A stretch of DNA of 64,000 nucleotides from Coprococcus aceti. Its GTDB lineage: Bacteria > Bacillota > Clostridia > Lachnospirales > Lachnospiraceae. Below the pieces are notes generated by a model. That model had not been told where the DNA came from. It did no database searches and worked only from the letters and a program-made list of their open reading frames with translations. The stretch's first letter is position 1. Every line of letters begins with the position of its first letter. The stretch lies in NCBI RefSeq assembly GCF_025567285.1, contig NZ_JAOQJT010000009.1:1-64000 (forward strand), read 5' to 3'. Below are positions 17,819-27,702 of this stretch, piece after piece. A program made the translations under genes and the position numbers.

Positions 17819-19843
17819 TTGGATTTATTTTCTATTTTAACATTGCTCGGAGGCGTAGGTTTATTTCTGTTCGGAATGAATCTCATGGGTGCCTCGCTGA
17901 AGAATCTCGCCGGTGGCAGTCTGGAAAAGGTTCTTGAGAAACTTACAACCGGAAAAAATCAGTTCACGGGAACTATCAAGGGTTTTACACTCGGTACAGC
18001 CGTAACAGCCATCATTCAGAGTTCGGCAGCAACGACCATCATGCTCATCGGCTTTGTAAATGCCGGAATCATGAAGCTTGGGCAGGCCATACCTGTCGTG
18101 TTTGGTGCCAACATCGGTAGTACCGCGACCGCACAGATCCTTCGTCTTGGAGATCTTGCGGAGACTAATATTCTTCTTAAACTTTTAAAACCGTCATCAT
18201 TTGCTCCTATCCTTATATGTATAGGTGCATTTATCATACTATTTACAAATAACAACAAGAAACGTGATATTGCAAGTATTCTTGTTGGTCTTGGAATCCT
18301 CTTCCTCGGCATGAATACCATGGAGGGTGTATTTGCGCCACTTAAGGAATCAGAGAGCTTCCAGAATCTGTTCACATCGTTTAATAACCCATTACTTGGT
18401 ATTTTAATAGGACTTGTGCTCACAGCCATCATACAGAGTTCATCTGCATCAGTAGGTATACTCCAGGCCATTTCGTCCACAGGCGTCGTTACATACGGAA
18501 CAGCCATTCCTATCATTATCGGTCAGAACATCGGTAAGTGTATGACCATTATCCTCGGGGGAATCGGTGCGAACAAGAAGGCAAAGAGAGTTTCTCTCTC
18601 ATATCTTCTCTTTAACATATTCGGAGCTGTGTTCTTTGTTATTGTCATATACGGACTTCAGCTTTTCATAGACATGCCTTTCATGGACAAGGTCGTAAAC
18701 CGTGGTAACATTGCAAACGTCCACTTCCTGTTCAACTTTATCATAAGCCTGATACTTCTGCCATTCTCCAATCAGGTGGCAAAACTTACAGGAAAGATCA
18801 TCAGGGACGACGAGGAGTCCAAGATCGACAAAGAGCTCGCCACACTGGATCCGAGACTTATCGCTACCCCTTCCATCGCTATTTCACAGGCAAGAAATGT
18901 CATGTTTGCCATGGCTGACTGCATAAGAGAGAACTTTGCAATAGCATGCAGACTCATCAGTGATTTCAATGAAGAAGATGCCGCCAAACTCGAGGAGAAT
19001 GAGGATTTCATAGACAAATGTGAGAGCTCACTCAACAACTTCCTCCTCAAGGTAACATCACAGAACAACATGTCCAGATCCGAACGACTTGATGTGTCTG
19101 AGCTTCTGAACAGTCTGAGTGATATGGAAAGGATTGGTGACCACTGTGAGAATCTTCTCGTTGTATCGAGAAATATAATAGATCAGAAGATAAACTTCTC
19201 AGATCAGGGAATGAATGAGATCCAGACAGCGCTCAAGGCGACTAACAATATTATTGATATGACTCTGAACGCCTTCAAGGAGGACGATCTTCAGGCAATA
19301 TCAAGAATAGAGCCACTTGCACAGACCATCAGCGAGATAACAGAGCTTATAAAGGATCACCACGTTGTGAGACTTCAGATGGGCGAATGTGGTATCCCTG
19401 GAGGATTTGCACTGGTTGACATTCTCACAAGTCTTGACAGGATCGGAAGCCACTGTAAGAACATCGGCCTTCACATTGCCAAGAAGATCAGGGGTATCCA
19501 TATGGACGAGATGCACGGACACATCTACATCACCGGATACAAGACATCTGAGGAATACAAGGCTCTGTATGCATATTATTCATCCATGTATGCCGATCCG
19601 ATAACAGAAAGCTTTGATGCCAGCATCCGCGAACTCCGTGAGTTAACAACACCTGATGAACCTGATAACAAAGCTAAGGTTTCCGGCGACGAGCAAAAGA
19701 ATGAGTCAAAGAACGACCAGAAGTCCGACCAGAAGAAAAAGTCATCAGCAAAAAACAAAGTAGCCGACAGGCACGAAAAGATAAAAGAAAAGATAAACGA
19801 GAAATATCCTGAAAAGGGTAAAAAGAACTCCAAGAAAAAGTAA
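17819..19843 (+). CDS. Na+/phosphate symporter with C-terminal PhoU domain
   Basis: NptA/PNaS-type transporter. The membrane half (about 1-310) has the two inverted repeats with the signature QSSAATTIMLIG (about 64) and QSSSASVGILQ (about 203). The cytoplasmic half (about 340-580) is a PhoU-like helical bundle, which links transport to phosphate status. The last 70 residues are a Lys/Glu/Ser-rich tail. Start is TTG with a perfect AGGAGG 8 bases upstream. It stands alone on the plus strand, ended by the terminator at 19867-19908. Confidence 0.93.
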   Translation: MDLFSILTLLGGVGLFLFGMNLMGASLKNLAGGSLEKVLEKLTTGKNQFTGTIKGFTLGTAVTAIIQSSAATTIMLIGFVNAGIMKLGQAIPVVFGANIGSTATAQILRLGDLAETNILLKLLKPSSFAPILICIGAFIILFTNNNKKRDIASILVGLGILFLGMNTMEGVFAPLKESESFQNLFTSFNNPLLGILIGLVLTAIIQSSSASVGILQAISSTGVVTYGTAIPIIIGQNIGKCMTIILGGIGANKKAKRVSLSYLLFNIFGAVFFVIVIYGLQLFIDMPFMDKVVNRGNIANVHFLFNFIISLILLPFSNQVAKLTGKIIRDDEESKIDKELATLDPRLIATPSIAISQARNVMFAMADCIRENFAIACRLISDFNEEDAAKLEENEDFIDKCESSLNNFLLKVTSQNNMSRSERLDVSELLNSLSDMERIGDHCENLLVVSRNIIDQKINFSDQGMNEIQTALKATNNIIDMTLNAFKEDDLQAISRIEPLAQTISEITELIKDHHVVRLQMGECGIPGGFALVDILTSLDRIGSHCKNIGLHIAKKIRGIHMDEMHGHIYITGYKTSEEYKALYAYYSSMYADPITESFDASIRELRELTTPDEPDNKAKVSGDEQKNESKNDQKSDQKKKSSAKNKVADRHEKIKEKINEKYPEKGKKNSKKK

Positions 19844-19866
19844 AGGAATATAACAAACTGCTATGT

Positions 19867-19908
19867 GAAAAAGCTCTGCACAGATAATACACTGTGCAGA
19901 GCTTTTTC
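19867..19908. terminator. Bidirectional terminator between the Na/Pi symporter and thiN
   Basis: A 17-bp perfect stem GAAAAAGCTCTGCACAG/CTGTGCAGAGCTTTTTC encloses an 8-base loop, with A and T runs at both ends. It separates two convergent genes and can serve both. Confidence 0.9.
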
Positions 19909-19953
19909 GTTATATTTATATTGTAGTTTATATGCCTGGTCTTTTAAACCATA

Positions 19954-20616
19954 TCAGTCACGGCTGTAATTGACGATCATATAGCCATCTTCTATCTCTA
20001 TCCTTGCATCCTCCGATACAACCCGGTTGCTCACTCCAAGGCTGTCTCCTATCTCAAATGTACGATTCTCCACGTTGTATTCAAACCCTGTAAGTGTTAC
20101 CCCCGTGACACATCCACCGTACGGTATAAAAGATATATAATCGTATCCCTCCAGCCGGCTTATTCCGGCACTGGAATTTATCATGGTTATTACATTATGG
20201 TCATCCTCTATATACGCATTTACGCCTTTATCCGCACATTCCTTGAGTAGCCCTATGTTTGCCATTGTGTGATCAAGTCTTGTTCCTGTGGCCCCCGATA
20301 TATAAATATCCGTAGCACCTTCCTCCATGGCATGCATGATGGCTACATGAGTATCCGTGAAGTCCTTGTGTGTGTCCAGATCAACAAACTGTATGGAGTG
20401 CATCTTTTTAGCCATCTTCCTGTACACGCCCACAGTCACCTTGCTGGCTGAATCGAAGTCACCCACGATCACATCCGGTACTATTCCTATCTTATTGCAG
20501 GTCTCTATACCCTTGTCCACAGCTATCACTCTGCTGCTTTCAAGGTGTCTGTCCATGATTCCCTGAAGTGAATACAGATCAACTCTGCCTCCGGATATTA
20601 TAATATAACTCTTCAT
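19954..20616 (-). CDS. thiN: Thiamine diphosphokinase
   Basis: ThiN converts thiamine to thiamine diphosphate with ATP. The 220-residue protein shows the substrate region VIAVDKGIETCNKIGIVPDVIVGDFDS and TDTHVAIMHAMEEGATDIYISGATGTRLDHTMAN of the TPK catalytic domain, then a small beta-sandwich binding domain. Its position at the end of the prkC-rsgA-rpe-thiN string is standard for Firmicutes. No TPP riboswitch is seen upstream, which fits a salvage/activation gene read with the rsgA unit. Confidence 0.95.
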   Translation of the reverse strand: MKSYIIISGGRVDLYSLQGIMDRHLESSRVIAVDKGIETCNKIGIVPDVIVGDFDSASKVTVGVYRKMAKKMHSIQFVDLDTHKDFTDTHVAIMHAMEEGATDIYISGATGTRLDHTMANIGLLKECADKGVNAYIEDDHNVITMINSSAGISRLEGYDYISFIPYGGCVTGVTLTGFEYNVENRTFEIGDSLGVSNRVVSEDARIEIEDGYMIVNYSRD

Positions 20617-20638
20617 ATCACTATTTGCCCTTTATTAT

Positions 20639-21301
20639 CTATGCCTCATATTTCTCAAATACTTTGAGAAAGCTGCAGCTGTTCTCATAAGCATCACCGC
20701 CGAATACCGCAGAACCGGCAACTATGACATTTGCACCGGCTTCTATGACGTCACCCACATTCTTCAAATTGACTCCACCATCCACCTCTATATTGAGCTC
20801 AAGGCCTCTGTCATCTGCCATTTTTCTGACCTCAGCCACCTTTCTGAGTGCTGAAGGAATAAATGACTGTCCGCCGAATCCCGGATTGACACTCATAACA
20901 AGTACCATATCCAGATCGTCTATCACATAGTCAAGCACTGATACAGGAGTTGCCGGATTGAGTGCCACTCCGGCCTTCATTCCAAGCTCATGTATCCTGG
21001 CAACGGTTCTGTGCAGATGCTTACAGCTCTCTGCATGTACGGTTACCCAGTCAGCACCTGCCTTCCTGAAATCCTCAAGATATCTGTCCGGCTCCTCTAT
21101 CATGAGATGCACGTCAAATATCATGTTCGTCTCTTTTCTGAGACACTTTATGACAGGCGCACCAAATGATATGTTCGGAACAAACGCACCGTCCATAACG
21201 TCAAGGTGCAGCGCAGGAACTTTCGCTCTGTCAAGCTCTGCAATGCCGTCCGCAATATGTGCAAAATCAACTGACAATAATGAAGGTGAAAGAATTATCA
21301 T
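20639..21301 (-). CDS. rpe: Ribulose-phosphate 3-epimerase
   Basis: Interconverts ribulose 5-phosphate and xylulose 5-phosphate in the pentose phosphate pathway. TIM barrel with ILSPSLLSVDF, HLDVMDGAFVPNISFG (metal His and catalytic Asp), MSVNPGFGGQSF and EVDGGVN. I start at ATG 21301, which overlaps the rsgA stop by one base (TAATG) and has AGAGG 8 bases upstream; the ATG at 21307 is too close to it. Confidence 0.96.
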   Translation of the reverse strand: MIILSPSLLSVDFAHIADGIAELDRAKVPALHLDVMDGAFVPNISFGAPVIKCLRKETNMIFDVHLMIEEPDRYLEDFRKAGADWVTVHAESCKHLHRTVARIHELGMKAGVALNPATPVSVLDYVIDDLDMVLVMSVNPGFGGQSFIPSALRKVAEVRKMADDRGLELNIEVDGGVNLKNVGDVIEAGANVIVAGSAVFGGDAYENSCSFLKVFEKYEA

Positions 21302-22185
21302 TACCATTTCCTCTTTTCTTTTAAGTCGTTATATATCATTACATAATCTTCGTATCTTATACGGCTTATCTCTCCGTCCGCAACCGCCTGCTTTACCAGA
21401 CAATCCGGCTCACTGACATGATTGCACATGTTGAATCTGCACTTTCCCGTATATGCCGCAATATCCGGGAAATACTCCTTGAGATCCTCCGCCTCTATGG
21501 AATCAACATAGAGCGATGAAAAGCCCGGTGTGTCCATAATATATGTCCTGCCGCCAATGTGCATGAGCTCAGAATGTCTCGTGGTGTGCTTGCCACGCTT
21601 TATCTTGTCACTTATAGCGCCTGTCTGGGCCTCCGCCTCTGGCTTGATCGCATTGAGAGTAGACGACTTGCCGACTCCCGATGGCCCCGCAAACACCGTT
21701 GTGCGGTCTTTTATGATCTCCCTGAGCCTGTCTATGCCCTCGCCTTCCCTGGCGCTTATGAAGATTGTCTCATACCCGCTCTTGCTGTATGATCTGCAAG
21801 CCTCCATATTGTCCGGCGAAAGATCCGTCTTGTTAAAACAAATGATAGTCTCAACACCGCTTTTCTCCATGCTGACAAGGAATCTGTCAAGCAGGTTAAA
21901 GTTCGGCTCAGGCTCGCTCACGGCAAATATTATGATCGTCTGATCCACATTTGCCACAGCAGGTCTTATTAAAGAGTTAAATCTAGGCAATATCTCAACG
22001 ATATTACCTAGATTGTTCTCAGGATCAAGTATCTCTATATTCACATTATCTCCGACAAGGGGCTTGATCTTTTTGTTTCTGAAGATGCCCTTCGCCTTAC
22101 ATTCGTACAAATGTCCATCCTCGGCGTCTATATAATAGAATCCACCGATTCCTTTGATTATCTTTCCTGATATGATATCTGCCAC
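21301..22185 (-). CDS. rsgA: Small ribosomal subunit-dependent GTPase A
   Basis: RsgA checks late assembly of the 30S subunit. It has an N-terminal OB fold and a circularly permuted GTPase, so FNKTDLS (G4) precedes the P loop GPSGVGKSSTLN (G1) and DTPGFSS (G3). The C-terminal zinc site is CRFNMCNHVSEPDC. The start is GTG, overlapping the tail of prkC, with AGGAG 11 bases upstream. Order prkC-rsgA-rpe-thiN matches Bacillus. Confidence 0.96.
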   Translation of the reverse strand: MADIISGKIIKGIGGFYYIDAEDGHLYECKAKGIFRNKKIKPLVGDNVNIEILDPENNLGNIVEILPRFNSLIRPAVANVDQTIIIFAVSEPEPNFNLLDRFLVSMEKSGVETIICFNKTDLSPDNMEACRSYSKSGYETIFISAREGEGIDRLREIIKDRTTVFAGPSGVGKSSTLNAIKPEAEAQTGAISDKIKRGKHTTRHSELMHIGGRTYIMDTPGFSSLYVDSIEAEDLKEYFPDIAAYTGKCRFNMCNHVSEPDCLVKQAVADGEISRIRYEDYVMIYNDLKEKRKW

Positions 22186-22187
22186 TA

Positions 22188-24398
22188 CTAATTACTCTCC
22201 TGTGTAAATGTAGCGGACAAACCGCCCGTGTTAAAGCTTGATGTGACATCTATTCCCTCTGAATCCGTGATGGTCACAGAGAATGATCCCTGGTTGCTCT
22301 CAAGTCCTGTAGGACCCTCAACTCCATCTATATTGATAGGGAAGTCTCCTGCACCAGCCTTGCCGCTGTATACAGAGAATGTCTGTCTGCCTATTGTGTA
22401 TGAGATGTCAACTGTCACACTTCCAAATGTATCAAAATCAAACTCTATATTCGATATTGAACCGCTGAAAGATACAGAGTATGTAACCTTCTGAGGTCCC
22501 TTACTGACAACATATGACACGGTAGTTCCCTCGTCAACCTCAGTGTTGACCTCAGGATCCTGTGATATTACCTGGCCTTCCTTCACATCATCGCTGTACT
22601 CATAGCTTGGATTGCCTACCAGGTTGACCTCCTGAAGCTTAGCTGCTGCATCTGCCTCAGACCTACCCTTGAGGTTAGGAACTGCGATCTTCTTAGTCTC
22701 CTTACCGTTACTGATGATTATCTTGACTGTTGAGCCCTCCTCAACCTCTGTTCCGGCAACAGGATCTGAGGATATTACATGATCCTTCTCAACATTATCA
22801 TCGTACGCATAGCCATGTGTTACCTTAAGTCCTGCCTCCTCGAGCAATGTTGTGGCCTGACTGTCCTCATATCCGAGAACATTCGGCACCTTGGTCTTTT
22901 CCTTGCCAGATGACACGTAAATAGTTATCTGTGTATCCTTTGTTATGGATGTTCCATCATCTATACTCTGTGATATTACATAGCCCTTCTCAACTGTGGC
23001 ATCTGTCTTCTCCACAAATGTATAGTTGGTGAAGCCATTCTTCTTCATCTGCTCCTCAGCCGCAGTCTTATACAGACCTACTACATTGACCATAGGTACT
23101 GTCTCTTGTGCAGTTGTGTCGTTCGCTCCCTCTGTGGTTATGACATCGGTGCTTCCCTCCGTCTTACCCTTACCGCCCAGAATATTCCAACCGGCTATCT
23201 TGCCTATGAGAAGTATGGCAAGTATGGCAAGAACTACCGCGATGGCAATACTTGATACCATGATTATCTTCTTAAGCCTTGGATCAAGCTCCTCTTCTCC
23301 ATCGTATTCCTGCTCCTGTTCTCCATCATCTGCCACTGACTCGTCCGTATCATCCTCTTCATCGTCGTCATCTGGGAACAGATCGTCGAACTGTGACGGC
23401 GGCATAACTGGCACGTTAGCCTTGATCTCTGACGTTCTCGGACTTACAGGTGGAATCTCCGTAGTATCTGCCTTATCGACCTGTCTTCCGGTCTTGATCA
23501 TCTCCATCTCCTGCTTTGTCATCTCAATGGTAGGGGATGTAGGAACGCTGGTCTTAGGCACTACTATACAATCTATATTAGGATTCTCTTTTACTCTGTT
23601 GAGATCAGCTATAAGCGCATTTGCTGTGAGATATCGTCTCTCCGGCTTCTTCTGTGTACACTTTTTTATGATCTTCTCAAGGCTTGTAGGTATATCCGGG
23701 TAATACTCCCTAGGTGATACCATCTCGCCCTGAATGTGCATCAGCGCTATAGCCACATTGTTCTCGCCTTCAAATGGAACATGTCCTGTGAGCATCTCAT
23801 ACATGGTGATACCGAGTGAATAAATATCACTTCTCTCATCTGAGAATCCGCCCCTTGCCTGCTCCGGTGATATGTAGTGAACACTGCCCATCGCATTTGT
23901 CGTGGTCGTGCTTGACGATGCGGCTCTTGCGATTCCGAAATCAGTAACCTTCAGCGTGCCGTTGTTCGACATGATGATGTTCTGAGGCTTTATATCTCTG
24001 TGTATCGTGTGATGCTCATGGGCTGCCTGAAGTCCCTGGGCTATCTGTATGGCAAAATCAATCGCCTGCATAGGCTCTATTCTACCGTGGGCCTGTATAT
24101 ATTCCTTGAGGGTGGTTCCCTCCACAAGCTCCATTACTATATAATATATTCCGTTGTCCTCACCGACATCGTATACATTCACAATATTAGGATGTGACAG
24201 CCCCGCCGCAGACTGGGCCTCTATCCTGAACTTTGTAACAAAATTAACGTCTGAGCTGAACTCAGGCTTAAGCACCTTTATGGCAACATATCTGTTTAAC
24301 ACATGACATTTTGCCTTATATACCTCTGACATACCGCCAGATCCAACCAATTCTATGATCTCATAACGACCGCTGAGCATCGTTCCCGGATTTAACAT
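22188..24398 (-). CDS. prkC: PASTA-domain serine/threonine protein kinase PrkC
   Basis: Membrane Hanks-type kinase that senses muropeptides/lipid II and controls cell-wall metabolism and spore or growth decisions. Kinase domain 1-270: GSGGMSEVYKA (P loop), AIKVLKPE (Lys), HRDIKPQNI (catalytic loop), TDFGIARA (DFG) and SPEQARGG. An acidic linker with a run of Asp/Glu (about 335-365) precedes a single membrane helix (about 378-404). Outside the cell there are three PASTA repeats (about 430-640, each with VPNV/VPNL and GYV/HVI phrases), then a final beta-rich domain of about 80 residues. The partner phosphatase is directly upstream. Confidence 0.96.
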   Translation of the reverse strand: MLNPGTMLSGRYEIIELVGSGGMSEVYKAKCHVLNRYVAIKVLKPEFSSDVNFVTKFRIEAQSAAGLSHPNIVNVYDVGEDNGIYYIVMELVEGTTLKEYIQAHGRIEPMQAIDFAIQIAQGLQAAHEHHTIHRDIKPQNIIMSNNGTLKVTDFGIARAASSSTTTTNAMGSVHYISPEQARGGFSDERSDIYSLGITMYEMLTGHVPFEGENNVAIALMHIQGEMVSPREYYPDIPTSLEKIIKKCTQKKPERRYLTANALIADLNRVKENPNIDCIVVPKTSVPTSPTIEMTKQEMEMIKTGRQVDKADTTEIPPVSPRTSEIKANVPVMPPSQFDDLFPDDDDEEDDTDESVADDGEQEQEYDGEEELDPRLKKIIMVSSIAIAVVLAILAILLIGKIAGWNILGGKGKTEGSTDVITTEGANDTTAQETVPMVNVVGLYKTAAEEQMKKNGFTNYTFVEKTDATVEKGYVISQSIDDGTSITKDTQITIYVSSGKEKTKVPNVLGYEDSQATTLLEEAGLKVTHGYAYDDNVEKDHVISSDPVAGTEVEEGSTVKIIISNGKETKKIAVPNLKGRSEADAAAKLQEVNLVGNPSYEYSDDVKEGQVISQDPEVNTEVDEGTTVSYVVSKGPQKVTYSVSFSGSISNIEFDFDTFGSVTVDISYTIGRQTFSVYSGKAGAGDFPINIDGVEGPTGLESNQGSFSVTITDSEGIDVTSSFNTGGLSATFTQESN

Positions 24399-24404
24399 AC
24401 CAAT

Positions 24405-25139
24405 TTATTCCTCCCAATCTATCGCAGCTACAACGGCAGATATATTGTCCTTGCCGCCGTAGTAATTCGCTCTCTCCACCAGCTTCTCACCGACTGTCTT
24501 AAGATCATCCGACTCTGATACAATGTCCCGAATCTCGTCGTCCTCTATCATGTTCGACAAACCATCAGAACATAGAAGGATCTTATCATCCGCTGAAAGT
24601 TCTACTTCAAAGAAATCCGGAACCACATCATCACCTATTCCAAGTGCTCGGGTTATAATGTTCTTCTCTGGATGATTCCGTCCCTTATTCCTGTCGAGCT
24701 GACCATTCCTTATCAGCTCCTCAACCAATGAGTGATCAAGTGTGACCTGTCTTATCTCATTGTTAACTATATATAATCTGCTGTCACCTATATTCGCGAC
24801 ATACATGATTCCATCATCGATCACTGCAGCTACAAATGTCGTTCCCATACCTGCGTAATCCTCCGGATTGCTGAGCGCAAGCTTATACACCTTGTCATTG
24901 GCATATATTATCGCCCTCTTGAGCAGCGATACAGGATTGCTTATCTCGCTTTCACTTATATATTCAACTGCGGCTTCAATCGCCGTTCTGGATGCAACGT
25001 CCCCGGCCTTATGACCGCCCATGCCATCCGCAACTATGTACAGATTGCTGATAGCCCCTATTGGCTCATCTGTATAAAATATGCTGTCCTGATTCATGGA
25101 ACGCTTTTTTCCAACATCTGTTATTCCAAATGATTTCAT
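24405..25139 (-). CDS. stp: PP2C-type protein phosphatase, partner of PrkC
   Basis: Reverses PrkC phosphorylation. PPM-family metal motifs are visible: KRSMNQDS near the N terminus, IVADGMGGHKAGDVAS (about 37), GMGTTFVAAVI, ANIGDSRLY, LLCSDGLSNMI (about 190) and GGKDNISAVV. The 244-residue length is normal. It ends 6 bases before the prkC start, and the terminator of rlmN lies upstream, so stp is probably the first gene of the stp-prkC-rsgA-rpe-thiN unit. Confidence 0.95.
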   Translation of the reverse strand: MKSFGITDVGKKRSMNQDSIFYTDEPIGAISNLYIVADGMGGHKAGDVASRTAIEAAVEYISESEISNPVSLLKRAIIYANDKVYKLALSNPEDYAGMGTTFVAAVIDDGIMYVANIGDSRLYIVNNEIRQVTLDHSLVEELIRNGQLDRNKGRNHPEKNIITRALGIGDDVVPDFFEVELSADDKILLCSDGLSNMIEDDEIRDIVSESDDLKTVGEKLVERANYYGGKDNISAVVAAIDWEE

Positions 25140-25203
25140 ATATTCTCTCCATCAGCCTAAAATATTATCTGATACGCCACCTTGCCTATTTTAGCACAAC
25201 ACA

Positions 25204-25241
25204 TAAAAAAGAACAAGACGAACTATTTATCCGTCTTGTTC
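25204..25241 (-). terminator. Terminator overlapping the 3' end of rlmN
   Basis: GAACAAGACG (25211-25220) pairs with CGTCTTGTTC (25232-25241); the minus strand then reads TTTTTTATG. The left arm of the transcript is formed by the last codons of rlmN, so the stem overlaps coding sequence. Confidence 0.85.
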
Positions 25242-26299
25242 TCCTCCTCATATTTACGGCGGAGCTGTCCGCACGCTGCGTCTATGTCACGCCCCATGCT
25301 TCTTCGCACCGTAGCTGTTATCTGGTTTCTTTCCAGAATATTTTTGAAATTCTCAATGGCGCTGTTATCCGCCCTCTCGTAATCCCTCTCCTTGATCGGA
25401 TTTACGGGAATGAGGTTCACATGGCAGTTTCTTCCCCTTATGAGACGCGCCAGCTCGCATGCCTTCTCAGGGCTGTCATTCTGCCCTTTTACAAGAGAAT
25501 ACTCAAATGTTATCCTCCTGCCCGTCCTGTCAAAGTAATAATCACAGGCGTCCAGAACCTCTGCAATGCTGTATCTGTTGGCTATCGGCATGAGTGCCCT
25601 TCTGTCCTCGTCATTTGGCGCGTGAAGCGACAATGCAAATGTAATGGAAAGCCCCATATCCGCAAGCCTCTTTATCTCAGGCACTAAACCGCAGCTCGAC
25701 ACTGTGACATTTCTCTGGCTTATGTTCAGTCCATTCTCGTCCGTCAGCATCTCTATGAACCTGACAAGATTGTCAAAGTTATCCAGCGGCTCTCCTGTTC
25801 CCATCACGACCACATTTGACACACGCTCACCTGTTATCTTCTGGATGCTGTATATCTGTGACAGCATCTCAGACGCTGTGAGATTCCTCACCAGCCCGCC
25901 TATGGTCGATGCACAGAACCTGCAGCCCATACGGCAGCCCACCTGGGATGATATGCACACGGAATTGCCATGCTTGTACTTCATGAGCACGCTCTCTATG
26001 ACATTCCCATCATGGAGTCTGAACAGGAATTTATTTGTGCCGTCATCCTCTGAAATGAGTCTGGTGACAACGCTCACACCATATATTCCATATTCATCCA
26101 TCTTCTCTCTGAGGCTTTTCGGCAGATTGGTCATCTCCTCCGTTCCGTCCGCAAGCTTCACATGAAACCACTGATATATCTGCTTCGCCCTGAATGCCGG
26201 CTGACCGGCACCGGTGACCCAGTTCCTGAGTTCTTCCATATTCATTGATTTCAAATCCGGCTGTCTAATATCCTTATCTTCTCTATCCTTTACTTCCAT
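25223..26299 (-). CDS. rlmN: Dual-specificity RNA methyltransferase RlmN
   Basis: Radical-SAM enzyme that methylates C2 of A2503 in 23S rRNA and A37 in some tRNAs. The cluster motif is CRMGCRFCAS (about 122-131), and the second catalytic cysteine lies in RDIDAACGQLR near the C terminus. GTGEPLDNFDN is also typical. The start has only a weak purine-rich site, so residues 1-20 are uncertain. It belongs to the rsmB-rlmN pair usual in Firmicutes. Confidence 0.96.
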   Translation of the reverse strand: MEVKDREDKDIRQPDLKSMNMEELRNWVTGAGQPAFRAKQIYQWFHVKLADGTEEMTNLPKSLREKMDEYGIYGVSVVTRLISEDDGTNKFLFRLHDGNVIESVLMKYKHGNSVCISSQVGCRMGCRFCASTIGGLVRNLTASEMLSQIYSIQKITGERVSNVVVMGTGEPLDNFDNLVRFIEMLTDENGLNISQRNVTVSSCGLVPEIKRLADMGLSITFALSLHAPNDEDRRALMPIANRYSIAEVLDACDYYFDRTGRRITFEYSLVKGQNDSPEKACELARLIRGRNCHVNLIPVNPIKERDYERADNSAIENFKNILERNQITATVRRSMGRDIDAACGQLRRKYEEENKTDK

Positions 26300-26329
26300 A
26301 CTCTGTCCAATCTTTTATACATGTTCTAT

Positions 26330-27667
26330 CTATTTTGTACGCACGAACTTCGATATGAAAAATCCATCACACTCATCTACTCCCTGTAACAGAGTTACAT
26401 ATCCTTTATCGCCACCGTGCCTCGGTACGATCTCATCTATACTCACAGTCTCAAAATCATGATTTTCCACAAACCACTTAACATTGTTCTGATTCTCCCT
26501 GCTGTCTATAGTACATGTCGAATACACCAGTGTTCCACCCGTTTTCACATATCTGGATACAGTGTCAAGAATATCCCTTTGAAGCTGTGCCAGCTCGTCT
26601 ATGCTGTCACCTGTCACATTGTACTTGATATCGTTCTTCCTGCCCATTATGCCAAGTCCCGAACACGGAAGGTCTGCTATTACCACATCAGCCTTTCCGA
26701 CAAGGTTCTCATCAAGGTCTCTCGCATCCCATGCCTCAACAGTGACATTTGTCAGTCCAAGTCTGTCCACGTTCTCCTCTATGAGCTCCGTCTTGTTCTC
26801 GGTGAGATCCCTTGAGATAACCCTTCCTGTCTGTCCCGCAAGACTTGCGGCATACATGGTTTTGCCGCCCGGTGCTGCACACACATCCACCACCAGATCT
26901 CCATTCTGTATACCTGCTGCCCTTACAGCCAGACACGAACTCTGATCCTGTACAACAAATTCTCCATCCATGAATCCTGGGATCCTTCTGACATAATCAT
27001 ATCCCTTTATAAGAAGTGATGTGTCATTCAGGCTTCCTCGCACTGTCTCTATTCCAGCGGTCTCCAGCTTCCTCTCGACTTCATCAACGCTTATCCTGTC
27101 TGTATTCACCCTTATGGATGTCGGACGCATTTCGTAGCTGCTTCCGAGTATCCTGTCCACCGTTTCGCTGTCATAGTCCTGCAGCAGTATCTCCACAAGC
27201 TCCACAGGAACTGAATATTCAACCGAATAGTATTCCAAAGGTGATGTGTTCTTATCAGGGTATTTTATACCATCCCTGTTTCTTGCGATATTTCTGAGCA
27301 CTCCGTTGACAAAGCCTCTGAGGCTTCCAAATCCATGATCCACCGCCAGCTTCACCGACAGGTTGCAGGCAGCCGAATCCGGAACAGAATCCATAAAGAA
27401 CAGCTCGTAAGTTCCCATCCTGAGGACGCACCTAATGAGCGGCTTGCACTTGTTCACCTTTGTTTTGGAAAACTGGTTTATTATGTAGTCCAGCTTTATC
27501 CTCTGCTCTGTGACTCCCTCGACCATTCTCGTGATGTACGCCCTGTCCTGTTTGCTCATGAACTGGTTGGCGCGGAGTGCCGTTCCAAGTGCTATATTTG
27601 AAAATGTATGATTTTTCTCTATGTCCAGTAATGTGGTCAGAACCACCTCTCGAGTCTTTGTATCCAT
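26330..27667 (-). CDS. rsmB: 16S rRNA m5C967 methyltransferase RsmB
   Basis: RsmB (Sun) methylates C967 of 16S rRNA. An N-terminal NusB-like helical domain (about 1-150) is followed by a Rossmann methyltransferase with VDVCAAPGGKTM (SAM), ADLPCSGLGIMG (first catalytic Cys region) and YSTCTIDSRENQ (second Cys). The start is ATG 27667 with GAGG 4 bases upstream; the ATG at 27682 is possible but less well placed. The result is 445 residues, normal for the family. Confidence 0.95.
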   Translation of the reverse strand: MDTKTREVVLTTLLDIEKNHTFSNIALGTALRANQFMSKQDRAYITRMVEGVTEQRIKLDYIINQFSKTKVNKCKPLIRCVLRMGTYELFFMDSVPDSAACNLSVKLAVDHGFGSLRGFVNGVLRNIARNRDGIKYPDKNTSPLEYYSVEYSVPVELVEILLQDYDSETVDRILGSSYEMRPTSIRVNTDRISVDEVERKLETAGIETVRGSLNDTSLLIKGYDYVRRIPGFMDGEFVVQDQSSCLAVRAAGIQNGDLVVDVCAAPGGKTMYAASLAGQTGRVISRDLTENKTELIEENVDRLGLTNVTVEAWDARDLDENLVGKADVVIADLPCSGLGIMGRKNDIKYNVTGDSIDELAQLQRDILDTVSRYVKTGGTLVYSTCTIDSRENQNNVKWFVENHDFETVSIDEIVPRHGGDKGYVTLLQGVDECDGFFISKFVRTK

Positions 27668-27702
27668 TCTACCTCTGTCCATTCTTCATCAGATATATTT
27701 GA

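Noticed and set aside
19954..20640. TPP riboswitch for thiN
   Set aside because: There are only 22 bases between rpe and thiN and no thi-box sequence.
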